The position numbers were made by a program, and so were the translations under genes. A DNA stretch of 60,597 nt, taken from positions 1 to 60,597 of the forward strand of contig NZ_JACJSE010000035.1 of the NCBI RefSeq assembly GCF_014698045.1, read 5' to 3'. The notes beneath the pieces were generated by a model. The model ran no database searches and had not been told where the DNA came from. It saw only the letters and a list, made by a program, of their open reading frames with translations. Source of the stretch: Aulosira sp. FACHB-615 (GTDB lineage: Bacteria > Cyanobacteriota > Cyanobacteriia > Cyanobacteriales > Nostocaceae). Shown here in pieces: positions 52,976-60,597 of this stretch (positions are counted from its first letter, which is position 1; every line of letters begins with the position of its first letter).

Positions 52976-53245
52976 AATTTCTGCAATATTCTGTTAAACA
53001 TTACAAACGGTCTATCTTGCAATCTTGCATTCCACGACAATCTTAACGCGAGTAATTTGCGAGCAAATCCCCGTCTGCGAAATTGCGAGAATGTAAATAG
53101 AGCAATTACAAGTTGCTCTGCGATGCTCCTGCGGAACCCGCAACGAATCATCTGCTGGCTTTTCATACCTCCGCAACTTTTCACCAAGTATTACAATAAG
53201 TAGTATGTTAATGCTACACTAAATTTATTCGATTGAACTTGAGTT

Positions 53246-54043
53246 ATGCGAACAATTGTAGTTGGCGATATTCATGGTTGCTATACAGAACTGCTTCAAC
53301 TATTAGCCAAAGCAGAAATTACAAAGGAAGATTGTTTAGTCTCCTTGGGGGATATTGTCGATCGCGGTGCTGATTCAGTCAAGGTGTATGATTTTCTCAA
53401 AAATCGCCCCAACACTATTGTATTAATGGGTAATCACGAACGCAAACATCTCAGGCAAACTCTTTCCTACTCCCAGCCCGAATTTCTCACGTATGGTTAG
53501 CGGGTGTGGAGAGTGTGGGGAGTGTGGGGGGAAAGATTTTTTCACCATTCTCCCACCCCTCCCAACCTGGATTTCTCTCTTGTGAGAAATCCAGGCCAGG
53601 AAATTGTCAAATTACAATTTGGCGACAGCTATGACGAATTTTTAGAATGGATTAGCCATCTACCCTATTATCACGAAATCGAATCGGCAATTTTAGTTCA
53701 TGCTGCGGTGGAAGATGGTATACCCATCGAGAAACAAAGGGAAGAGGTTTTATGTGGTTGCACTGCGGGTGAAAAGCATCTGGCAAAGCACTATGGAGAT
53801 ACCTTTTGGAGTCAGTTATATACAGGTGTTAAGCCAGTAATTTTTGGTCATCGCGTTGTTGGAGATAATCCCCTCATAGTTCCCCAAAAAACCTACGGTA
53901 TTGATACTGGAGCCTGTCATGGTGGGACATTGACAGCCATAATTTTACCTAGTTTTGAAATTGTTCAAGTACAAGCAGGTGAACTACCTACACTGATGCT
54001 TCGCATACAGTGTAGGCTTCCTGTCCAACAGAAAGCGCAGTAG
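53246..54043 (+). pseudogene. Metallophosphatase gene interrupted by a 123-bp insertion
   Basis: The N-terminal 76 codons carry G-D-I-H-G-C, G-D-I-V-D-R-G and G-N-H-E. The C-terminal part carries L-V-H-A-A-V, F-G-H-R-V-V-G and D-T-G-A-C-H-G-G, completing the Ser/Thr-phosphatase (PPP) active site. Between codon 77 (CAG at 53474) and GAA at 53600 lies an inserted 123 bp, exactly 41 codons, containing TAG 53498-53500. Without it the product would be ~224 residues. The extreme C-terminus (after Q-A-G-E) runs into the right end of the TnpB element and is probably replaced. Confidence 0.9.
53473..53599. mobile_element. MITE-like insertion in the phosphatase gene
   Basis: Imperfect terminal inverted repeats of ~18 bp: CCAGCCCGAATTTCTCAC at 53473-53490 and GTGAGAAATCCAGGCCAG at 53582-53599. 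CCAG at both edges may be a target duplication. Internal features are GTGTGG-rich short repeats (53503-53530) and a perfect 12-bp hairpin, CCTGGATTTCTC (53566-53577) with GAGAAATCCAGG (53584-53595). No coding capacity. Confidence 0.75.
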
Positions 54044-55410
54044 TGGATTTCTTGCGTCCTCCCTTACTACGACTTACATCTGGGCGACAGGCTTTATCCC
54101 CCGTTCCAGAGGTCAAAATTCGTGAGCCACTGCGTTGGACGGGTTCCCCGGCTTGAAGCAAGTGGCGTAGACCCTCATCTCTGAGGTTAATGCTTGCGTT
54201 CACATCCCTGTCGTGCCTAGTTTGGCAATTGTCACAAGTCCAAAATCTTACATCAAGTGGCAAACTACCAACTTGATTAAGACAAACATGACAGGTTTTT
54301 GAACTGGGAAAAAATCTATCAACTTCAAGATAAATCTTCCCTTCCATTTCTGCCTTGTATTTCAACATGGTACAGAACATTCCCCATCCAACTTGATGTA
54401 TAGACTTGGCTAGTTTATGATTCTGCATCATGCCCTTAACATTAAGATTTTCAAGCACTATAACTTGGTTTTCGTTGACTATCCTACGAGATAGCTTGTG
54501 CAGAAAATCCTCACGGCAGTTAGTTATTTTTCTATGAACTCTAGCAACTTTATTTCTGGCTTTAATACGGTTATTAGAACCCTTCTGCTTTCTAGATAAC
54601 TGCTGCTGTTTAAGTTTTAAATTCTTCTCATGTTTGCTGAGTATTCTAGGATTATCAAACTTAGAACCATCACTAGTAACTGCAAAGTGAGTTAATCCCA
54701 AGTCAATACCTATCGCTTTGCCTTCTGTATTTGCAGAAGGTTTGTCTTTACCATCATCAAAAAGAATAGCCGCAAAGTATTGATTAGAACAGTTTTTAGA
54801 TATGGCTACAGTCTTAACTTTTCCCTCAATAGGTCTATGAATCATCGCTGTGACATCTCCTATTTTTGGGAGACTCACAGAATTATCAGTAATTTTGACA
54901 TTTTGAGGATATTGTATTGACTGTTTACCATGTTTTGATTTGAATCTAGGATATTTAGCCCGTTTCTCAAAAAAATTATTAAAAGCTACTCCAAGATTCA
55001 AGCAAACTTGTTGCAAGCATTGTGAGTAAGTTAGCGATAACCACTCATATTCTTTTTTTAACTGGGGAATTATCTTTTTAACTTCGTATCCAGATAACCC
55101 CTTACCAGTCTCCTTGTATGTCTGGTTCATCAAGTTCAGGCAATAATTCCATAACCAACGACAACTACCAAAAGCTTGTGCTAGTGACTGCTGCTGTTGG
55201 GTGTCTGGATATAACCTGACTTTGACGACTCTTAACATATTAGAGTAAACAACGTTTGCTATAAAAAAGCATAACATAGAAATTGCTAGTTTCCTCCATA
55301 TCTTCCTCCCTTGCCTATCGGCATCGGTCGGAAGATTGTCATCAATTAGCCTGCCATTCATCTCATCATCTCCCTACCCTTCGGGAACACTTCGTGAACG
55401 GGTAGGTGAG
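53985..55410 (-). mobile_element. IS605-family element carrying tnpB only (element 1)
   Basis: The right end is marked by a hairpin, CCTACACTG (53987-53995) with CAGTGTAGG (54008-54016), just at the 3' end of tnpB. The left end carries a hairpin CTACCC (55374-55379) with GGGTAG (55400-55405). No tnpA transposase is present, as is usual for IS1341-type members that are moved in trans. Exact termini are not defined. Confidence 0.7.
53988..55238 (-). CDS. tnpB: TnpB RNA-guided nuclease-like protein (element 1)
   Basis: About 416 residues from ATG 55238, which matches the usual N-terminus (M-L-R-V-V-K-V-R-L-Y-P); the upstream ORF extension to 55361 is element left-end sequence. RuvC residues are present: D in A-I-G-I-D-L-G-L-T-H-F-A, E in V-L-E-N-L-N-V-K-G-M, and D in R-D-V-N-A-S-I-N-L. 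The zinc finger has C-H-V-C and C-D-N-C. TnpB cuts DNA with a guide RNA (omega RNA) made from the 3' end of the gene and the right end. It appears intact. Confidence 0.92.
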   Translation of the reverse strand: MLRVVKVRLYPDTQQQQSLAQAFGSCRWLWNYCLNLMNQTYKETGKGLSGYEVKKIIPQLKKEYEWLSLTYSQCLQQVCLNLGVAFNNFFEKRAKYPRFKSKHGKQSIQYPQNVKITDNSVSLPKIGDVTAMIHRPIEGKVKTVAISKNCSNQYFAAILFDDGKDKPSANTEGKAIGIDLGLTHFAVTSDGSKFDNPRILSKHEKNLKLKQQQLSRKQKGSNNRIKARNKVARVHRKITNCREDFLHKLSRRIVNENQVIVLENLNVKGMMQNHKLAKSIHQVGWGMFCTMLKYKAEMEGKIYLEVDRFFPSSKTCHVCLNQVGSLPLDVRFWTCDNCQTRHDRDVNASINLRDEGLRHLLQAGEPVQRSGSRILTSGTGDKACRPDVSRSKGGRKKSTTALSVGQEAYTVCEASV

Positions 55411-55443
55411 AGGCTTCTGTCAGTTCAAGCTAAAGACTTTAAT

Positions 55444-55582
55444 AGGAGGGATGAAAACGCCAGTCGCAATATTTGTGCAGTCGGGGCATCGACTGTTGGG
55501 TTAGGTGATGTAAGTCGGTATGAAACTGCGATTGCTGTTTGAGCCTAGAATCCCCCGAATTGAATTCGGGGGAGTATGTCAA
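55444..55582 (+). pseudogene. 3' remnant of a second tnpB with its right end
   Basis: The segment encodes R-R-D-E-N-A-S-R-N-I-C-A-V-G-A-S-T-V-G-L, then G-D-V-S-R-Y-E-T-A-I-A-V and a stop, nearly the same as the C-terminus of the tnpB at 56877. After the stop come GAGCCTAGAATCCCCC and a palindromic hairpin ending GGGGGAGTATGTCAA, matching the right end of element 2. The rest of the gene is gone, replaced by the left end of element 1. It may still encode an omega-RNA scaffold. Confidence 0.82.
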
Positions 55583-55756
55583 AGAGTAGTAGGAACGTCA
55601 CTGTTAAGTAGTGATTTAGAACTGTTCACTAATAACTAATAACTGTTGAGAACTAAGTATAAACTTGTCGTTTCAAGAATATAACTGCCATATTTTCTAA
55701 ATCTCCTGCTAATTTTGGCTTCTAGATTATTCACTTTTTAGAGTTAACACCAACTA

Positions 55757-56017
55757 ATGGCAAGCAAAGAAATTCAAGTCAAAGAGTACACAGTCAGAGC
55801 GCACAAACGTCAGATACACACGCGCACATTCAACTTCGTCTGTAAGCAATGCGATCAATCAACTTCTCGTGAGACGTATGGCCCACGCCCTTTATACTGC
55901 GAAACCTGTCGTCCTCCAGGGCCTCCTAAAAAGTCTGCTGTAGCTGCACCTGCTAAGAAGGGTAAGCCCAGGGCTAAGATTTATCGGAGTGATGTTGATT
56001 TTCAGAAGTCTTCTTGA
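55757..56017 (+). CDS. Small zinc-ribbon protein
   Basis: 86 residues. Two CxxC pairs (F-V-C-K-Q-C and L-Y-C-E-T-C) spaced by ~17 residues form a likely zinc ribbon. The C-terminus is basic and proline/alanine/lysine-rich (P-P-G-P-P-K-K-S, A-K-K-G-K-P-R-A-K), suggesting nucleic-acid binding. It resembles small cyanobacterial plasmid proteins; no named family. The 174 bp before it contain only non-coding sequence. Confidence 0.65.
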   Translation: MASKEIQVKEYTVRAHKRQIHTRTFNFVCKQCDQSTSRETYGPRPLYCETCRPPGPPKKSAVAAPAKKGKPRAKIYRSDVDFQKSS

Positions 56018-56153
56018 GCGATCGCTGCCGCAGCAAATAAAATGCTTCTGGATGAGATCACCAGAAGCATTCAGTATATTTTACTTGCCAATTGAATTAT
56101 ATATAGAACAATCGTACTATCAAACAGGTGTTTTGTTAACCCGTAGTGATCGC

Positions 56154-56393
56154 CTACTCAATTTTCCAGCCATCGAACAAGTTGGGCTGATCTACACCGT
56201 ACTGTCTTTGCACTAAACGCCGCAGTTCTGCTACAGAATTAGCCGACTTCATCAGAATCAAAATTGATGTGATATGTGGCGACAATCTCTGTTTCGTTGT
56301 CTCCTCAAGCAACTGATGAATTTTGTGCTTTCTGCGTCCATTGGGTAATACAGGGTTGACTTGATCAAGTTTGGCTTTTTCCTCTGGTGTCAT
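56154..56393 (-). pseudogene. C-terminal fragment of a P63C-domain-like protein
   Basis: About 79 residues from ATG 56393. L-D-Q-V-N-P-V-L-P-N-G-R-R-K-H-K-I-H-Q-L-L followed by L-S-P-H-I-T-S-I-L-I-L-M-K-S-A and F-like terminal N-L-F-D follows the end of P63C-domain proteins as I recall them (L-N-P-x-L, R-K-H-K-x-H-Q, L-x-x-H-x-x-x-V-x-x-L-M). The N-terminal ~150+ residues are missing, and a TnpB remnant begins 7 bp away, so an insertion seems to have removed the front. It could alternatively be a free small gene. Confidence 0.5.
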
Positions 56394-56399
56394 CCAATG

Positions 56400-56591
56400 G
56401 ATAGGGATGAAAACGCAGCCAGGATCATCCTTAGTCGAGGATTGGGTACGGTAGGGCATACCGGAACCTTTGCGCTAGACGCAAGCAACGCTTGGGGAGA
56501 TGTAACCTCTACTCTTGTTGGTGAAAGCCTGTATGAGCAAGTTATGTCTTAGATCCAAGAATCCCCGTGCGTTCACGCCGAGGAGTGTCAA
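56400..56591 (+). pseudogene. 3' remnant of a third tnpB with its right end
   Basis: It encodes D-R-D-E-N-A-A-R-I-I-L-S-R-G-L-G-T-V-G, then a variable tail to TAG at ~56550. The first residues carry the last RuvC Asp of TnpB. After the stop, ATCCAAGAATCCCCGTGCG and GAGGAGTGTCAA form a right-end hairpin like the other elements but of a different subfamily. The following ~105 bp (to 56697) read open as K-L-E-E-L-E-R-L-K-V-T-F and may be the tail of the gene it entered. Confidence 0.75.
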
Positions 56592-56836
56592 ATTAGAAGA
56601 ATTAGAAAGGCTCAAAGTAACTTTCACCCAGTATTTGCTGAACCAGACATTTGACTGGCAAAGTGTGATCGTTTTTCTCAAGGCTTATAAAGCTTAATTT
56701 CTTATAAACATGTCGGATTTTAAAATTCGACATTTTATTTGATGTAGAGATTGATATTTGCTAAAACTTAAAATCAATCAAACAAAGAATGAATGTATGA
56801 TATTTGCCTAAAGACGTGAACGTTAAGGCAATTATT

Positions 56837-58092
56837 TTGACATACTCCCCAGCCTAAAGGCGTGGGGATTCTAGGCTCAAACAGCAATTGCAGTTTCAAA
56901 CCGGCTTATATCGCCTAACCCGATGGTTGATGCCCCAACCATAAGAATATTAACTGCGGCGTTTTCATCCCTGCCATTAACTGACTGACAACCCGAACAA
57001 CGCCATTCTCTAACTGATAATTCAATACTTTCTAAAACATATCCACAGCAAGAGCAAGTCTTAGTGCTGGGATACCATTGGTCGATGAAAACAACCCTCT
57101 TTTTCTTCTTTTTGGCAACCCATTCTAGTATTTGTAGAAACTCTCCAAACGCCAAATCAGAGATTTTTCTCCCCCAAAGACGCTGCATTCCTTTGAGGTT
57201 TAGTGTTTCAAAACATAACACATCAAATTTATCAGTCAAATGATGTGCCAACTTCCAAAACCAATCAAGCCGACGATGAGAAACATCTTCGTATCGACGT
57301 ACTAAATTCTTTCTAGCTCGTTCACGATTAGATGAGCCTTTCAACTTTTGGGAATGCTGCCTGCTGGCTATTTTGATGGCGTTGAGTGACTGCTTAAAAA
57401 ATTGGGGTGACTCAATTGTTGTACCATCTGAGCAAGTAAGGAATGTCCGCAATCCGAAATCGAAACCAGCGATTTTACCCGTCTTGACTTCAATTTCTGA
57501 TTTGTTGCCTTCATCAACCACCACAACCATAAATAATTCACCTAATACTGTGCGTTTAATGGTTAAAGTTTTGACTGTTCCTTCTATGTCTCTCGATTTC
57601 CAAAATTGATATACTCGCTGACCTATTTTCACCCTGTTGCTACCTAAAAATTTATAGCCTGCTTGTTTAAGGGTGAATGATTTGTATTTTTTAACTTTCT
57701 TAAATCCTGGTGGTCTAACTCCTTTTTTGTTATGTTTAAAAAACAATTGGTAAGCTTTCTCGATGCGTTGACAGATATCTTGTACTGCTTGAGAGCCTAC
57801 TGATTGCCAGAAAGGATTACGTTTTCTTAATTTGGCAATATGAGACTGAAGTTTGGCACAACTCAAATGCTTGCCCCACCTTCTGTAGTAGCGTTTATGT
57901 AGAGCAATACAATGATTGTAGATGACCCCAGCAGCATTAATCATGCGCTTGAGATGTCTATTTTTTTGTGTTGATATAGCTTAAACTTCATTGTTTTCAT
58001 ATTATTATTTTGCCAAAAATATGGAGATAAAAACTTAGATTATTCCTAAATTAAGCAAAGTCGCCCTTGAAGGGCAAGGCTTTAGACCCATG
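56837..58092 (-). mobile_element. IS605-family element carrying tnpB only (element 2)
   Basis: The right end is at 56837-56880, containing TTGACATACTCCCC and GGGGATTCTAGGCTC, which form a hairpin. The left end, near 58062-58092, has the GCCCTTGAAGGGC hairpin (58063-58075) and AGGCTTTAGACCCA, the standard left-end sequence of these elements. It inserted directly upstream of parA. No tnpA is present. Confidence 0.78.
56877..58000 (-). pseudogene. tnpB: tnpB of element 2, frameshifted in an A7 run near its start
   Basis: From ATG 58000 the protein begins M-K-T-M-K-F-K-L-Y-Q-H-K-K, a normal TnpB start, but loses frame in a run of seven A (T7 at 57961-57967 on the + strand). One more A would join it to N-R-H-L-K-R-M-I-N-A-A-G and give 374 residues. 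The remaining ORF (57944 down) has all RuvC residues: D in G-F-D-F-G-L-R-T-F, E in C-F-E-T-L-N-L-K-G-M, D in G-R-D-E-N-A-A-V-N-I, and C-S-C-C/C-S-G-C zinc pairs. Slippage on the A-run could restore expression. Confidence 0.85.
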
Positions 58093-58136
58093 TTTTTGGT
58101 AAATCAATCCCATAGTTATGTATGGCGAGGTTTTTG

Positions 58137-58925
58137 ATGGCACAAGTAGTTATTGCGGTTTTGGCGAATGCTGGTGGTGTCGGTAAAAGTACTTTATCTG
58201 TACATCTAGCTTATGAAGTTAGTAAGCGTAAACACAAGGTAGCATTGCTAGATTTAGATCCACAGAGATCGCTTGATGTTTTTTGTGGTTTAGAAGCAGC
58301 CGAAGCAGAAAACACAATGGTCAAAGTTTTAGCAAAAGATTTTAAAGGCGACTGGGTTTTAGAATCAGCATGGGATGAGGCAAGAATAGAAGTTTGTCAA
58401 GGACATCCATTACTAGCCGATACAGGCAATGATCTAGTAATTCGTAAACGAGGAGAATATACTTTAGCGGATAGGCTGCACAAGTATCCGTTACATCATG
58501 ACTTGGTAATTATAGATTGTCCAGCTACTTTGGGAATGCTGAATGTAAATGCTTTAGCAGCCGCCACTCATCTTTTAGTGCCGATACAGCTTGAAATGAA
58601 GGCGATTTCAGGTGCCGCAGAGTTAGTTGAATGGTGTATCAATACATCTGAAGAACTACAGTTAGATCCTAAGCCTTCTATCATGGGTTTCGTGCCAAGT
58701 ATGTATGATGAGGCGATAGCAATGCACAGGCAGTACTACTCACAACTGCCAGCAATTGCAGAACAATTAAATGTTAAATTGTATCCAAAAATTCGTAGTT
58801 CTAATGAGTTTAAAAATGCCAGCGCACATGGATTACCTCTGCATAAATATCGAAATAAACATCCAGCTTGTAAAGATTTTAAGCAAATTGCAGATGATGT
58901 GGTTGAATTAATCAAAAGTAAGTGA
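58137..58925 (+). CDS. parA: ParA-type partition ATPase
   Basis: About 262 residues from ATG 58137, chosen because GAGG lies 6 bases before it; ATG 58122 is also in frame. The P-loop reads A-N-A-G-G-V-G-K-S-T, with the catalytic GK-S but without the 'signature' lysine that starts the deviant Walker box (K-G-G). Walker A' L-D-L-D-P-Q-R-S and Walker B V-I-I-D-C-P-A are normal. ParA moves plasmid copies by ATP-dependent DNA binding together with ParB. parB follows after 9 bp, so it is an operon. Confidence 0.93.
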   Translation: MAQVVIAVLANAGGVGKSTLSVHLAYEVSKRKHKVALLDLDPQRSLDVFCGLEAAEAENTMVKVLAKDFKGDWVLESAWDEARIEVCQGHPLLADTGNDLVIRKRGEYTLADRLHKYPLHHDLVIIDCPATLGMLNVNALAAATHLLVPIQLEMKAISGAAELVEWCINTSEELQLDPKPSIMGFVPSMYDEAIAMHRQYYSQLPAIAEQLNVKLYPKIRSSNEFKNASAHGLPLHKYRNKHPACKDFKQIADDVVELIKSK

Positions 58926-58934
58926 GGAACTTCT

Positions 58935-60059
58935 ATGCCGAAAGCACTACCACAAATAGGGGAAAAATTCAAAGGGGCAGTTCAAAAAACCGAGCAAGAA
59001 AAAAAAATTGCTCAATTGCAAGCAGAAGTAGAACAGCTAAGAATCAAGCAAGCTCCTGAACTTGAGAACGAGTTACAGTTATTGCGAGAAAAACTGCGGA
59101 ATCATTCTGGAGAAGTGGAAATTGATCTGGAATTAATTGATCCTAATCCCAATCAACCAAGACAAACAATTACTGTAGAATCAATTCAAGCAAAAGCACG
59201 ACTATTAAAAAAACACGGGCAGATTACTCCTATCATTCTTGTAGCCCAAAAAAATGGGCGTTACATACTGCTTGATGGGCAACTGCGTACTGAAGGGGCA
59301 AAGCTATTAGGATGGAAGTCTATCCGGGCTGTTATTGTTCCAATGCCCAAAGATTTAACACAATCATCTCTCATTACTTTTCTCGGATTTGAAGACTTAA
59401 ACCCCTTAGACAAAGCTGAAGCTATTGTTCAAGAACTAAATAAAGCAACAGAATTGGATTTAGAAGAAATTTCTACAGTACTAGCAACTGTGCTTAAACG
59501 TATAGAACGTGATGGGAAGAGTAAAGAGTTGACAAAATTAGTTGCTTTGGACTTAGAGCAACAAAAGTTAGGATTAGAAACTTTAAATGTAATAGGTGAA
59601 GAACAAAGTTTGTTTTTAGGATTGTTAGAGTTAGGATTGAACCCTGCTTCAGTAAAATCTAATCTTTTACCGATGCTGTTCCTACCTGATGATTTAAAAA
59701 AGGCAATTCGCTATAACGGATTGAAAGGGGCGCACGCTTTGGCACTGGCAACTTTATCTGCAAAAGCTTTAGACATATCTGAAGAAAAGGCTCAAAAAGA
59801 ACGAACTAAAATCACAGAAAAAGTTTTAGCAGAAAATCTTACAGTACCAGAAACACGCGAACTTATTAAGCAAGTTAAAGCTAAATACTTAACAACAACA
59901 AAATCAGAATCCAAAGAAGTCAAATCTATAATTCAAAAAATCAGTAATTTATCAGAAACATCATTAATTCAGGCAAGTACTGAGCAGCTTCAAGAACTAA
60001 AAATAATTTTGCAAAAAAAATTAGCTGAAATAGAGAACCTAAGCCAGCATCAAGCTTAA
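58935..60059 (+). CDS. parB: ParB-like partition protein
   Basis: 374 residues. An N-terminal coiled coil (~18-60) precedes the ParB/Sulfiredoxin domain: I-D-P-N-P-N-Q-P-R, K-H-G-Q-I-T-P-I-I-L and L-L-D-G-Q-L-R-T-E-G-A-K. In chromosomal ParB the last two motifs are G-E-R-R-xx-A, here D-G-Q-L-R. A helical DNA-binding core (L-N-P-L-D-K-A-E-A-I-V, D-L-E-E-I-S-T-V-L) and a C-terminal coiled coil follow. It pairs with ParA. The centromere is not identified. Confidence 0.9.
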   Translation: MPKALPQIGEKFKGAVQKTEQEKKIAQLQAEVEQLRIKQAPELENELQLLREKLRNHSGEVEIDLELIDPNPNQPRQTITVESIQAKARLLKKHGQITPIILVAQKNGRYILLDGQLRTEGAKLLGWKSIRAVIVPMPKDLTQSSLITFLGFEDLNPLDKAEAIVQELNKATELDLEEISTVLATVLKRIERDGKSKELTKLVALDLEQQKLGLETLNVIGEEQSLFLGLLELGLNPASVKSNLLPMLFLPDDLKKAIRYNGLKGAHALALATLSAKALDISEEKAQKERTKITEKVLAENLTVPETRELIKQVKAKYLTTTKSESKEVKSIIQKISNLSETSLIQASTEQLQELKIILQKKLAEIENLSQHQA

Positions 60060-60235
60060 CAGTGTAGAGATAGAGTGATTGCTCAATTTGTGGATGAAGA
60101 AACGTGCCAATAACTTTTAGAAGGAGTGATTGATCGCTCAAAGTCTCTCGTTAAGCGAAATTAGTTGCTAAATCCAAGTAATAGATCAGCAGTCAAAAAC
60201 AGACTCAGCGATATCATTAAAAGTAGATAGCAGCA

Positions 60236-60257
60236 ATCCCTTCACTGTGGAAGGGAT
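60236..60257. repeat. Hairpin downstream of parB
   Basis: ATCCCTTC (60236-60243) and GAAGGGAT (60250-60257) form a perfect 8-bp stem with a 6-base loop. It lies in the 251-bp gap after parB. There is no T-run, so a terminator or a partition-site component are both possible. The rest of the gap shows no gene. Confidence 0.5.
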
Positions 60258-60310
60258 GATAGTACTATCGAACTTAAGAATAAATTGGCAGACATAGCCA
60301 CCCATTAATA

Positions 60311-60597
60311 ATGCCAAAGTTAACCTGTTTAACTGCACAGCTAACTGTACTAACAGCCCTGACCCTGACAAGTTGTAGCACCACGAGTGTTGAGCAGTAC
60401 GAAGCGACAGCACTTACCAGTTATATCTGGCAAGTAAAGTATGCCAATAACTTAACTAATGCACCCCAACCGCGAATTGAAAGCTTTGGCACTGCATCAG
60501 TACTCAATCGGAATGGATTGAAACCAGCAGGAGCAGTTATCGGCCCGGACGATCAAGGACTATGGTGGCCAATTGTGCCACTACGCCCAAGCATTGA
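60311..60597 (+). CDS. Putative lipoprotein, cut by the window end
   Basis: 95 codons from ATG 60311, open to the window edge. The N-terminus is a lipoprotein signal: a hydrophobic stretch followed by the lipobox L-T-S-C at ~19-22, then S-T-T-S-V-E-Q-Y. The visible mature part (Y-I-W-Q-V-K-Y-A-N-N-L, G-L-W-W-P-I-V-P-L-R-P) has no recognised family. Only the first part is present. Confidence 0.7.
   Translation, partial: MPKLTCLTAQLTVLTALTLTSCSTTSVEQYEATALTSYIWQVKYANNLTNAPQPRIESFGTASVLNRNGLKPAGAVIGPDDQGLWWPIVPLRPSI

Noticed and set aside
52972..53187. 71-residue minus-strand ORF
   Set aside because: Arginine-rich with no family pattern, and it crosses a palindromic repeat (GATGCTCCTGCGGAACCCGC); probably non-coding.
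55239..55361. Longer TnpB start at 55361
   Set aside because: The extra 41 residues are encoded by the left end of the element and do not resemble a TnpB N-terminus.

Overview
The window looks like part of a plasmid from a filamentous, Nostoc/Anabaena-type cyanobacterium. The evidence is the many HIP1 octamers (GCGATCGC), cyanobacterial heptanucleotide tandem repeats, short palindromic insertion repeats, IS701- and IS605-type elements, and a ParA/ParB partition pair near the right end. No rRNA, tRNA or core housekeeping operon was seen.

1-24.4 kb is a double CRISPR-Cas locus. A 5' array (16 perfect repeats plus two decayed terminal ones) is followed by a divergent WYL-domain regulator and a type III-D operon: CARF nuclease, HD-less Cas10 with an intact GGDD, Cas7, Csx10, a double-Cas7 fusion, Csx19 and a large RAMP protein. 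A complete type I operon of DevR/DevS (I-B-like) type follows: cas3 (split by a frame change), cas8, cas7, cas5, cas6, cas4, cas1, cas2. A second array has the same leader and almost the same repeat, and lies next to a second Cas6 that carries a C-terminal helix-turn-helix. Both interference modules probably draw on one crRNA pool made by one Cas1/Cas2 set.

24.2-31 kb is a decaying accessory stretch: a duplicated Cas6 tail, an Uma2 pseudogene, a glutathione transferase, an S41 peptidase, a Rieske-fusion gene broken by a 13-bp tandem duplication, and an intact IS701-like element.

31-51 kb is a dense run of small cytosolic, membrane and secreted proteins resembling orphan immunity genes: SUKH/SMI1, a YwqK-like MORN protein, an LprI-like protein, a Sel1 protein, and a three-member paralogous family with a D-W-M signature. 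No toxin is visible. Two genes are flanked by direct repeats as if gained as cassettes, and palindromic repeats have inserted in or beside coding regions. One protein carries what looks like a free-standing EF-G domain IV.

51-60.6 kb holds two adjacent 2OG-Fe(II) dioxygenase-like genes, a phosphatase interrupted by a 123-bp MITE-like insertion, two TnpB elements (one frameshifted in an A7 run), two TnpB 3' remnants that keep their right ends, ParA/ParB, and the start of a lipoprotein gene cut by the window edge. All calls come from reading the sequence and recalling protein families; no searches were run.
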